NCBI GenBank assembly: GCA_963796915.1
Contig: CAWCNI010000004.1
Coordinates: 1,426,001 to 1,490,000 of the forward strand
DNA length: 64,000 nucleotides
Origin: JAENWD01 sp963796915
GTDB lineage: Bacteria > Acidobacteriota > Vicinamibacteria > Vicinamibacterales > JAENWD01
Direction: 5' to 3'
Shown: positions 21,006-29,898 of the stretch, one piece after another
Layout of the letters: each line of letters starts with the position of its first letter
Numbering within the stretch: position 1 is the first letter of the stretch
Program-made: the position numbers and the translations under genes
The notes under the pieces: generated by a model
Seen by the model: the letters and a program-made list of their open reading frames with translations, nothing else
Database searches by the model: none
What the model was told of the DNA's origin: nothing

Positions 21006-21692
21006 CTACCGCCGGTGACGTTCGCCGCCGGCGATTTCGGCCAGGCCAATCGCCGCGGCGCGCCGCACGTCGGTTGCCGGGTCCTTCAGGGCCTCTGTCA
21101 GGGCGGCCGTCGCCTTCTCGTCGCCGATTTGACCCAGTGCCACGGCGGCCTGTTCGCGAACGTCGGTGTTGGAGTCCTTCAGGGCCTTCAAGATCGCGTC
21201 AACAGCGGCCGTATCGCCCCGCGATCCGAGCGCGGCGAGCGCCTGCTGGCGCACATCGGCGTCGGTGTCGCCGAGCGCCGCCACCAGCAGCGGCGTGGCC
21301 TTGGGATCCTCGGACTCCGCGATGATCTGCATGGCCATCTGGCGCACGTCGGCATCGGCGTCGTGGGCAGCCGTCGCCAGCGCGTCCATCGCCACGGGCA
21401 CGTTGAGACGCGACAGCAGCGACAGCGCCTGCTGCCGCACCTCGGCGTCCTCGTCGTGAAGCGCCGCGACGAGCGCGGTCACCGTGGCCGGTGGCAGCGT
21501 CGCCGAGCCGCGACCCTCGCCGTGCCATCGCCCATGGGCCATCGGGCTGGGATTCGGCATGGGCATCGGCATGGGCATCGGCATTGGCATGGGCATCGGT
21601 GTGGGTGTCGGGCTCTGCCCCGACACCGGCGGCACCAATCCGGCCAGCGCGCAGACGACGCCGACTGTCACAACGGCTTGAACAGGTCGCAT
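21006..21692 (-). CDS. exported HEAT-repeat protein with Pro-Met-rich N-terminal segment
   Basis: 228 aa. The signal peptide (MRPVQAVVTVGVVCALAG, cleavage probably after VSGQ) is followed by a Pro-Met dipeptide run and a short His/Gly-rich stretch (MAHGRWHGEG), then five HEAT repeats (about 65-225) with the same core as the M56 sensor (DVRQQALAAL). GGAGG six bases before ATG 21692 fixes the start. It is 17 bp after the larger HEAT gene and 56 bp before blaI, all on one strand. Extracytoplasmic scaffold or ligand for the M56 HEAT domain is a guess; biochemical function is unknown. Confidence 0.82.
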   Translation of the reverse strand: MRPVQAVVTVGVVCALAGLVPPVSGQSPTPTPMPMPMPMPMPMPMPNPSPMAHGRWHGEGRGSATLPPATVTALVAALHDEDAEVRQQALSLLSRLNVPVAMDALATAAHDADADVRQMAMQIIAESEDPKATPLLVAALGDTDADVRQQALAALGSRGDTAAVDAILKALKDSNTDVREQAAVALGQIGDEKATAALTEALKDPATDVRRAAAIGLAEIAGGERHRR

Positions 21693-21709
21693 GGATCCTC
21701 CAGTAAACG

Positions 21710-23080
21710 TCAATGGTTGCTCAACTCTGCGAGGGCCCAGGCCGCCATCTTCCGGACCTCGGGACGCTCGTCCTTCAGGCTCGCTGTCAGCGCGTCTGTC
21801 GCGCGGCGATCGGCGATCTCGCCGATCGCCCACGCTACCTTCGCGCGGACCTTCCAGTCAGTGTCGTGCAGGGCGGCAATCAGCCCGTCGATCGCCTTGT
21901 CGCTGCCCAGCTCGCCGAGGGCCCACGCCGACATGTCGCGCACGTCTGCGTCTTCGTCCTTCAGCGCCGCCACCAGCGTCGGCACCGCTTCCTGCGACTT
22001 GATCTCGCCGAGCGCCCACGCCGCCATCTTGCGCACGCCGGCGTTGTCGTCGTGTGCCAGCGTCGAGGACAGCGCCCCGACACTGCCGGCATCGTCGAGC
22101 TCACCGAGCGCCCAGGCCGTCTGATGCCGCACCTGGGGCTCCCGATCCTTCAGCGCATGCCGGAGCCCTGTTGCCGCACGGCGGTCCTTGATCTCGCCGA
22201 GCGCCCATGCCGACATCTGACGAACCTGCGGGTGCTCGTCGTCCAGATGGCGCTCGATGACGTCGACGGCGCTCGTAGCGTGGAGTTCGCCCAGGCCGTG
22301 CGTTGCCTCCCGGCGTACGGCCCATTCCGTGTCGTCGAGCGCGCCCATCAGCGCCGGCAGCGCGCGCGGATCGCCGAGTTCGCCCAGGCCGTGTGCGGCC
22401 ATCTCGCGAACCCGCGGATGCTGGTCCTTCAGGCTGGCGGCAATCGGCGTCACGAGCTGCACGTCTCCCACTTCACCCAGCGCCCAGACCGCGCTGCGGC
22501 GGACCTGCCAGTCGTCATCGCGAAGCGTCGTCACCAGGTGCGTGACGGCCGGCTTCAGCACCGAGCGGTCGCCCACCATCCCGAGCGCGATCGCCGCGTA
22601 GCGCCGCATGGTCGCGCGCATGTCACTCAGCGCGGCGATCAACGGCTTGATGGCGTCGGTCCCGATACGTGAGAGCGCCAGGGCCGACTCGCGCGCCGGC
22701 GAGGTCGAGCAGTGGCGGAGTTCGCCGCCGGCGGCCCATCGATTGCCCTCGCCGCGGTTGTCGCCGCACTCCAAATCGTCGACGCGGGCATCGTCAGCGA
22801 GCAGCGTCACCAGCGCGGGGACGGCCGAGATCGCGTCGGTGCCACGAAGACCGAGCTCGCACGCGGCGGTCGCGCGCCCCGCGGGGTCTGTCGCCTGAAG
22901 TGCCGTGGACAACGCCGACACGACGCGTGACGGCGTCGCCGATGTCTGCACCGCGGCCTCAGCCGAGCGGCCGAACCCCAGCAAGCCGTCGAATCCTGTC
23001 ACTGGCCGGTGCTCGATCACCGGCGGCAGCGCGGCAGCCAGGCTCAGTGTCAGCAACCATCTTCCCGCTCGTCGTGCCAC
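21710..23080 (-). CDS. exported HEAT-repeat protein (about ten repeats)
   Basis: 456 aa. I start at GTG 23080, where GAGGAGG lies five bases upstream and a signal peptide follows (VARRAGRWLLTLSLAAALPP). An upstream in-frame ATG at 23155 overlaps the operators and gives an unconvincing leader. The mature part is a HEAT solenoid with the repeated core VRKMAAWALGEI. An insertion near residue 130 holds two Cys (LECGDN and RHCSTS) that could form a disulfide. It is the first gene of the HEAT operon, preceded by two BlaI-type palindromes. No enzymatic motif is seen. Confidence 0.82.
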   Translation of the reverse strand: MARRAGRWLLTLSLAAALPPVIEHRPVTGFDGLLGFGRSAEAAVQTSATPSRVVSALSTALQATDPAGRATAACELGLRGTDAISAVPALVTLLADDARVDDLECGDNRGEGNRWAAGGELRHCSTSPARESALALSRIGTDAIKPLIAALSDMRATMRRYAAIALGMVGDRSVLKPAVTHLVTTLRDDDWQVRRSAVWALGEVGDVQLVTPIAASLKDQHPRVREMAAHGLGELGDPRALPALMGALDDTEWAVRREATHGLGELHATSAVDVIERHLDDEHPQVRQMSAWALGEIKDRRAATGLRHALKDREPQVRHQTAWALGELDDAGSVGALSSTLAHDDNAGVRKMAAWALGEIKSQEAVPTLVAALKDEDADVRDMSAWALGELGSDKAIDGLIAALHDTDWKVRAKVAWAIGEIADRRATDALTASLKDERPEVRKMAAWALAELSNH

Positions 23081-23130
23081 AACGCCTCCTCGTCCTGAAA
23101 CTGGCGACGCGGGACGTGCCGTTCGCGTCG

Positions 23131-23146
23131 TGCTAAGAAAGTAGCA
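23131..23146. promoter_or_regulatory. BlaI operator 2
   Basis: TGCTAAGAAAGTAGCA, embedded in an 18-bp inverted repeat GTGCTA-N6-TAGCAC (23130-23147). It lies 50 bp upstream of the GTG of the larger HEAT gene. Confidence 0.65.
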
Positions 23147-23174
23147 CCGCGCCATCCGCCTGTCTACAACAAAA

Positions 23175-23190
23175 TGCTAATTTTTTAGCC
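23175..23190. promoter_or_regulatory. BlaI operator 3
   Basis: TGCTAATTTTTTAGCC, arms GCTAA/TTAGC, 44 bp from operator 2 (about four helical turns). Between the HEAT operon and padR, so it could affect either direction. Confidence 0.6.
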
Positions 23191-23221
23191 GACGACAATT
23201 ACCGCCTGAAATTGAACATTC

Positions 23222-23250
23222 TTGACATGCCTGCAATGTAGGCGTAGCAT
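23222..23250 (+). promoter_or_regulatory. padR-permease promoter
   Basis: TTGACA (23222-23227), 17-bp spacer, TAGCAT (23245-23250). Transcription would begin near 23257, leaving a leader of under ten bases before the ATG at 23266, so translation may be leaderless. Confidence 0.65.
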
Positions 23251-23263
23251 GCCTGCATTGTAG
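23226..23263. promoter_or_regulatory. PadR operator: 16-bp direct repeat overlapping the promoter
   Basis: CATGCCTGCAATGTAG (23226-23241) and CATGCCTGCATTGTAG (23248-23263) are 15/16 identical with a 22-bp period. The first contains a near-perfect palindrome GCCTGCA-A-TGTAGGC. The pair covers the promoter from -35 to the start codon, as expected for autorepression. Confidence 0.6.
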
Positions 23264-23265
23264 TC

Positions 23266-23595
23266 ATGGCTTCCTATCTTGGTGAGTTCGAATACGCCGT
23301 CCTCCTCGCGGTCCTGCACCTGAAGCAGGACGCCTACGCCGTTCCGGTACGCAGCCTGATCGCCGAGCGCACAGGGCGCGAGATCGCCCGCGGCGCACTC
23401 TACACGTCGCTCGAGCGCCTCGAAGGCAAGGGCTGCCTGGCGTCGACCATGCGCGATCCCGGAGAGGACGCGCGCGCCGGCCGGGCACGGCGCTACTTCA
23501 CGGTGACGCCGAAAGGCCTGGCCGCACTGCGCGCCACACACGACGCGCTCAAGAACCTGACGACCGGTCTCGAGACCGTCCTCGAACGGCCATGA
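23266..23595 (+). CDS. PadR-family transcriptional regulator
   Basis: 109 aa. Winged helix with the PadR block ARGALYTSLERLEGKGCL and the wing RARRYFTVTPKGLAAL. In Acidobacteriota such short PadR proteins typically precede ADOP permease genes, as here with an ATGA overlap. It likely represses this operon through the direct repeats at its own promoter. The ligand is unknown. Confidence 0.9.
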   Translation: MASYLGEFEYAVLLAVLHLKQDAYAVPVRSLIAERTGREIARGALYTSLERLEGKGCLASTMRDPGEDARAGRARRYFTVTPKGLAALRATHDALKNLTTGLETVLERP

Positions 23596-26267
23596 CCGCC
23601 CAGCCCCCTCGTCTGGCGGAGCGCGCGCTGGCCATGACCATCGCCGATCCCGAGTGGCGCGAGAGCGTCATTGGCGATCTCAGCGAGGAGTTCATTGTCA
23701 TGACGGCGCGGCTCGGCCCGAGCCGGGCACGCTGGTGGTACCGCCGCCAGGCCCTGGCTGTCGCCACTCATCGCACCGCCGCACGCTTCACCAGGAGATC
23801 CCCCATGCTTCGCCGTCTGCCAGAGCCTGTCGAGTCACGCGCGGGAATCCTGGGCATGCTGTCGCACGACCTCCGCCAGGCGTGGCGCAGCGTTCGCCAC
23901 CATCCCGCGCTCTCGTTCACCGTCGTCGTCGTGCTCGCCGTGGCACTCGCCGCCAACGCGACCACGTTCGCGATGGCGGATGCGATGGTCCTGCGCCCAT
24001 TCCGCTATCCCGGCGTGCCGCGCGCGGTGGTGGTGGCGTCAGACGATCACAAGCGGTTCTTCTGGCGCGACTCCGTCACCGCGGGTGACTTCATCGACTG
24101 GCGTGAGCAGACGCGCGACGTGATGGATCGGCTGGCAGGCATCGAATGGTGGGATCCGAACTACACGAAGGACGGGCCGCCGCAGCAGATCTTTGGCTTC
24201 CTGGTCTCGCCGGGCTTTTTCGAGATCGTCGGCGAACCAGCGGAACTGGGCCGGACGCTCGTGGACGCCGACGAGCAGTCCGCCGAGCCGGTGGCGGTGC
24301 TCAGCCACGCGTTCTGGATGCGCCAGTTCGGCAGCGCCCCTGACGTGCTCGGGCGCACGATCTGGCTCGACGGCAAAGCGCACAAGGTCGTCGGCGTCAT
24401 GCCCGCGCGCTTCACTGTGCCGTTCGGCACCGACGTGTGGGCGCCGCTGACGTTCACGCCGGAGGCGCGCGCGGATCGCAAGCGCGGCATCATGATGGTA
24501 CTGGGCCGGCTCGCCCCGGGCGTGACGCCGGAGATGGCGGAAAATCGTCTGCAGGTCGTCCTCTCGTCGCAGAAGCGGCTCTACCCCGACCTCTACTCGA
24601 AGCGTGCCGTCAGCGTCCGCACCTTCACCGAAGGCCTCGGCGATCAGGGCTCGGGCCCCTTCATGGCGGTGTTCCAGACGGCGGCGTTCCTGCTGCTGCT
24701 GGTCGCGTGCGCCAATGTCGCCAACCTGCTCCTGGCCCGCAACACCGAGCGATCGCGCGAGCTCGCAGTACGGCTGGCGCTCGGCGCGGGGCACGGTCGC
24801 CTGACCTGGCAGCTGGTGCTCGAAGCGCTGATCCTCTCGGCACTGGCCAGCGCGCTGGCGATTCCGCTGGTGTGGGCCGCACTCCAGGCCGCGCGTGCGG
24901 CGCTGCCCGACTCGATCATCCGCTTCGTCCCCGGCGTCTCGTACATGTCGCTGCAGCCGGCGACGTTCGCGGCCACGGTGGTGATGGCCGTCGTCGCGAC
25001 GCTGCTGGCTGCAGTGCTTCCCGCGTGGCGCGCGGCGCACGGCAACGTGAGCGAGACGCTCAGGCCAGGCACGCGCGTCAGTGACGGGGCGGCCCGTCAG
25101 CGGAGCCGCGCGCTGCTGGCCGCGGCGCAGATTGCGCTGACGCTCGCGCTCCTCGCAACCGCGGGACTCACGATGTCGGGGCTTTACCGTGTCACCGAGG
25201 GCTCGATCGGCTACGACACGACGTCCATCCTGACCGGGCGGGTGCAGCTCCCCGACGCCAGCTACACGGACCCCGTGAAGCGCCGGCAGTTCATCGACAC
25301 CGTCCTCGCGCGCCTGTCGGCGCTGCCCTCGGTCGCAAACGCCGCCGTCACCACCGAGCTCCCCTACAGCGGCAACTACTCGTTCACGCACTTCTGGACC
25401 GAATCGACGCTGGCGACGGAGAAGAACGCCACCAACGTCGTCGAGTGCACCATGACGCCAACGGCGCTCGACGTCGGGCACGTCCCGCTCCTCGTCGGCC
25501 GGCGGCTGACGGCGGCGGACGACGAACGCGCGCCACTCGTCGCGCTGGTGAATCAGGCGACGGCGAGCAAGTTCTGGCCGAATGACTCGGCCATCGGCAA
25601 GCGCTTCCGCAAGAGCGCGGATGGACCGCTCATTACCGTGGTCGGCGTGGTCGGCAACGTCAAGCGCGACTGGATAGCGCTCGGCGCGGACACGGCGATC
25701 TACAAGCCCGTCGCGCAGGGGCCGCCACAGAGTTTTGCCTTCACCATTCGCACTGTCGCGGATCCGGCGCAGCTGACCGGGAGTCTGCGCGCCGCGGTCC
25801 AGGCCGCCGATCCCGAGCAGCCGGTCGTCGCCGTCAAGACGATGCAGGAGGTGGTCTCCGACAAGACCACGGGCCTGCGGTTCATCGCCAACACGCTGGG
25901 CATCATCGCCGTCATCTCGGCGCTGCTCTCGTCGGTGGGGCTCTACAGCCTGATGTCGTTCCTGACCATGCGGCGCACGCGCGAGATCGGCGTGCGGGTG
26001 GCACTCGGCGCGACGTCGTGGGACGTCATCAAGATAACGAGCTCGACGGCCGCGCGGCTCACCGCGGCGGGCGTCGTGGCGGGGCTGGTGCTTGCGTACC
26101 TGGCTGGCCGCGCGCTCGAGCAGGCGCTCTTCGGGGTAATCGAGTCCAGCATGCCGCTCGCGCTCGGCCTCGGCGCGCTGCTGACCGTGGTGAGCCTCGC
26201 GGCCAGCTACATTCCGTCGCGGCGCGCTGCGGCCATCGAGCCGACAGTGGCGCTCCGGATGGAGTAG
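23592..26267 (+). CDS. ADOP-type ABC transporter permease (MacB_PCD/FtsX, duplicated)
   Basis: 891 aa. A cytoplasmic permease-prefix domain (about 1-60; GDLSEEF, ARWWYRRQAL) precedes two copies of the MacB periplasmic core plus FtsX module. The first membrane helix is at about 110-135, with FtsX helices near 355-485. A second unit follows from about 505 and ends with the signature RRTREIGVRVALGA and a final trio of helices. No ATPase is encoded alongside, which is typical of orphan permeases. Substrate unknown. The stop codon abuts the rho stop on the other strand with no spacer. Confidence 0.9.
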   Translation: MTAQPPRLAERALAMTIADPEWRESVIGDLSEEFIVMTARLGPSRARWWYRRQALAVATHRTAARFTRRSPMLRRLPEPVESRAGILGMLSHDLRQAWRSVRHHPALSFTVVVVLAVALAANATTFAMADAMVLRPFRYPGVPRAVVVASDDHKRFFWRDSVTAGDFIDWREQTRDVMDRLAGIEWWDPNYTKDGPPQQIFGFLVSPGFFEIVGEPAELGRTLVDADEQSAEPVAVLSHAFWMRQFGSAPDVLGRTIWLDGKAHKVVGVMPARFTVPFGTDVWAPLTFTPEARADRKRGIMMVLGRLAPGVTPEMAENRLQVVLSSQKRLYPDLYSKRAVSVRTFTEGLGDQGSGPFMAVFQTAAFLLLLVACANVANLLLARNTERSRELAVRLALGAGHGRLTWQLVLEALILSALASALAIPLVWAALQAARAALPDSIIRFVPGVSYMSLQPATFAATVVMAVVATLLAAVLPAWRAAHGNVSETLRPGTRVSDGAARQRSRALLAAAQIALTLALLATAGLTMSGLYRVTEGSIGYDTTSILTGRVQLPDASYTDPVKRRQFIDTVLARLSALPSVANAAVTTELPYSGNYSFTHFWTESTLATEKNATNVVECTMTPTALDVGHVPLLVGRRLTAADDERAPLVALVNQATASKFWPNDSAIGKRFRKSADGPLITVVGVVGNVKRDWIALGADTAIYKPVAQGPPQSFAFTIRTVADPAQLTGSLRAAVQAADPEQPVVAVKTMQEVVSDKTTGLRFIANTLGIIAVISALLSSVGLYSLMSFLTMRRTREIGVRVALGATSWDVIKITSSTAARLTAAGVVAGLVLAYLAGRALEQALFGVIESSMPLALGLGALLTVVSLAASYIPSRRAAAIEPTVALRME

Positions 26268-27638
<1,371 letters not shown>

Positions 27639-27749
27639 GATGACTCGCGAGGAAAGAGAATCGAAGCCTGGAAACTTCGGGACGCTGCTCGTGCGGAACT
27701 GGAGGGGTGTGTGAGTGCCGCGCCGGGTCGCGCGTCAGGTCTTGGCCCG

Positions 27750-27779
27750 AGTATAGGACCCGCTCGACGGGAGTGTCAA
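27750..27779 (-). promoter_or_regulatory. rho promoter
   Basis: On the minus strand TTGACA (27779-27774), 18-bp spacer, TATACT (27755-27750). The predicted leader is about 105 nt. Rho leaders are often autoregulated, but nothing here proves it. Confidence 0.7.
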
Positions 27780-27804
27780 GAAAGCCAGGCGCGTCGGCTG
27801 AACG

Positions 27805-28179
27805 TCAATACCGGGACGGCGAATCGCCGATGCCGACGATGCTGCAGGCCTCGATGACGTTGAGACCAAGGGCACGCGCGCGCGCCAGCAGGGCCGGCGA
27901 TTCGCTTCCGGGGTTGAACCACACTTCCGCGATCTGGCGCTCGGCGAGCTCGGCGACGATCGACTCGCCCACGTCCGGCGGGACGTACATCGTCGCCATG
28001 TCGATCGGCCCCGGAATGTCGCGGACCGATCGATACGCCGTCAGGCCCTCGATCGTCGTCTCGTGGGGGTTCACGGCGTAGACGTCGTAGCCGCCGGCCA
28101 CGAAGGCCCGCAGTGCCTTGTTTCCGTATTTCCGTCGATCGGCAGAGGCGCCGATGACGGCCACTCGACGAGGGCCCAC
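27805..28179 (-). CDS. CoA-binding domain protein (YccU-like)
   Basis: 124 aa, a single Rossmann-type CoA_binding domain: VAVIGASADRRKYGNK at the N-terminus, AVNPHE in strand 2, and EVWFNPGSESP for the acyl-binding loop. It resembles the stand-alone CoA-binding family and lacks the ligase domains of succinyl-CoA synthetase. GTG 28179 is chosen because GAAGGAG lies upstream with a 9-base gap. Role unknown. It diverges from the glycosyltransferase across 39 bp. Confidence 0.85.
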   Translation of the reverse strand: MGPRRVAVIGASADRRKYGNKALRAFVAGGYDVYAVNPHETTIEGLTAYRSVRDIPGPIDMATMYVPPDVGESIVAELAERQIAEVWFNPGSESPALLARARALGLNVIEACSIVGIGDSPSRY

Positions 28180-28218
28180 AGTCTCGTGCTCCTTCAGACC
28201 AATATACAATCGTCGCTG

Positions 28219-29853
28219 GTGCGACGCTCGATATTGCTGCTGGTGCTGCTCTCCAGCGTGACGTTTCTCGCTGGCCTGGGCCGACCGGCCATCGGCGACT
28301 CCGACGAGGCGTTCTACGCGGAAGCCGGCCGCGAAATGGTCGAGAGCGGCAACTGGATCACGCCGTACTACAACTACGAAGTCCGGTTCCAGAAGCCGAT
28401 CCTCTACTACTGGCTCGTGGCCGGCACCTACGCCGTCGCTGGCGTCGGCGAGGCGCAGGCACGCTTGTGGTCCGCGCTGGCGGGCCTGGGGCTGGCCCTC
28501 GTCACGCTCGTCGTCGGACGCCGCGCGTACGACGAGGCGACGGGCCTGCTCGCCGGCGCGATCGTCGCCACCTGTTTCGGATACTTCTCGATCGGGCGGC
28601 TGTCGCTGCCAGACCTGCCACTCGCCTTCTTCGTCACGCTGACGATCCTGGCGACACTCGCCGGGACCGTCGACGACGACGCGCATGCGTCGCGATGGCT
28701 GCTGCTGGCGGGCTTCTGCATGGGCTGCGGCTTTCTCACCAAAGGCCCGCTCGGCGTCCTCCTGCCGGCGCTGGTCGTCGCGCCGGTCTGGCTGATCGAG
28801 CGCCAGCGCCTGCGCCTCCGCGCCAGTCCAGTGATCGCCGCGTCTGTCGTCGCGCTGGTGGTGGGCCTGCCGTGGTATCTGGTAATGGCGGTCGTGCACG
28901 GCAAGGCCTACATCGACAGCTTCTTCCTCGGCGACAATCTCGAGCGCTTCGCGACGAGCCGCTTCAACGATCCGCGCCCCCCCTGGTTCTACCTGCCGAT
29001 CATCGTCGGCGGCATGCTGCCGTGGACGCCCGTCGGCATCGCCGCGCTGCCAGCCCTGACCCGGGCCATCCGGCTGCGTGCGGGGTCGCGCGAGATGTGG
29101 CGGATGACGATCTGGGCCATCGCGCCGCTCCTGTTTTTCACGGCGTCGATTGGCAAGCAGCCGCGCTACATCCTGCCGATCCTGCCGCCGCTGGCCGTCA
29201 TGCTCGCGCGCGTCGTCATGCAGCGCCTTCGCGCGCAGCCGGGGCGGGATCCCTGGCTGCAGATTCCGGCAGGCGTCGTCGGACTGATGCTGGCGACCAT
29301 GGCCGTGCTGCTCTACCGCGCGCAGCCGCTCGTGCTGATGGTGCCGAACGTCTTCGTGTTCGCGGCGATCGTGGCGATCGCCCTGGCCTCTGTCGTGGCC
29401 TTCGCGGGCGCCCTCGCACCGCGCGCGATCGTCGTGCCGGGCGCGATTGCGATCGCGGGGGCGCTGACGCTTGCCGGCCTGCAGTACGGACTGTCGCCGG
29501 GCGGCCGTGACCCTGTGCAGAACATGGCGACGACAGTCACGCAGTACCGCACAGCCGGCGTGCCGATCGCGACGTTCCGCACCTTCGTACGCAACCTGGT
29601 GTTCTACACCGGCGTCAAGCAGACAGACCTGCGGAACGATCAGCAGGCGATCGAATACTTTCGCTCGCCGGGGCCGGTGCTCTGCGTGCTCGACGAGGGC
29701 GAGTTGCATCGACTCGAGCAGGCATCAGGCCTGCGGATGCGGGTGCTGGGCGAGGTGGTCTACTTCAACGCGTCCGCAGTGAAGCTCCGGACATTCCTCA
29801 GCCCCGACAGCCACCGCGATCTCGAGCGGGTCGTGCTCGTCACGAATCGCTAG
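28219..29853 (+). CDS. GT39/ArnT-like membrane glycosyltransferase
   Basis: 544 aa with about 11-12 membrane helices. The N-terminal loop carries GDSDEAFYAEAGREM, the Asp-Glu motif of the PMT/ArnT group, followed by YNYEVRFQKPILYYW. Such enzymes move a sugar from a polyprenyl-phosphate carrier to lipid A or proteins on the outer face of the inner membrane. GTG 28219 opens directly into helix 1. TATACA at 28204-28209 may be the -10. The acceptor cannot be inferred. Confidence 0.87.
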   Translation: MRRSILLLVLLSSVTFLAGLGRPAIGDSDEAFYAEAGREMVESGNWITPYYNYEVRFQKPILYYWLVAGTYAVAGVGEAQARLWSALAGLGLALVTLVVGRRAYDEATGLLAGAIVATCFGYFSIGRLSLPDLPLAFFVTLTILATLAGTVDDDAHASRWLLLAGFCMGCGFLTKGPLGVLLPALVVAPVWLIERQRLRLRASPVIAASVVALVVGLPWYLVMAVVHGKAYIDSFFLGDNLERFATSRFNDPRPPWFYLPIIVGGMLPWTPVGIAALPALTRAIRLRAGSREMWRMTIWAIAPLLFFTASIGKQPRYILPILPPLAVMLARVVMQRLRAQPGRDPWLQIPAGVVGLMLATMAVLLYRAQPLVLMVPNVFVFAAIVAIALASVVAFAGALAPRAIVVPGAIAIAGALTLAGLQYGLSPGGRDPVQNMATTVTQYRTAGVPIATFRTFVRNLVFYTGVKQTDLRNDQQAIEYFRSPGPVLCVLDEGELHRLEQASGLRMRVLGEVVYFNASAVKLRTFLSPDSHRDLERVVLVTNR

Positions 29854-29863
29854 GCGCCTGCTG

Positions 29864-29882
29864 GCAGGTCCGCGGGACCTGC
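29864..29882. terminator. bidirectional hairpin between convergent genes
   Basis: GCAGGTCC-GCG-GGACCTGC, a perfect 8-bp stem with a 3-base loop, in the 45-bp gap between the glycosyltransferase and glcD stops. No U-tract. Confidence 0.6.
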
Positions 29883-29898
29883 ATCCCCGCCGCGCCGG

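Noticed and set aside
20949..21006. Long blaI start at 21006
   Set aside because: It would place the operator inside the coding region and overlap the previous stop; ATG 20949 matches the usual family N-terminus.
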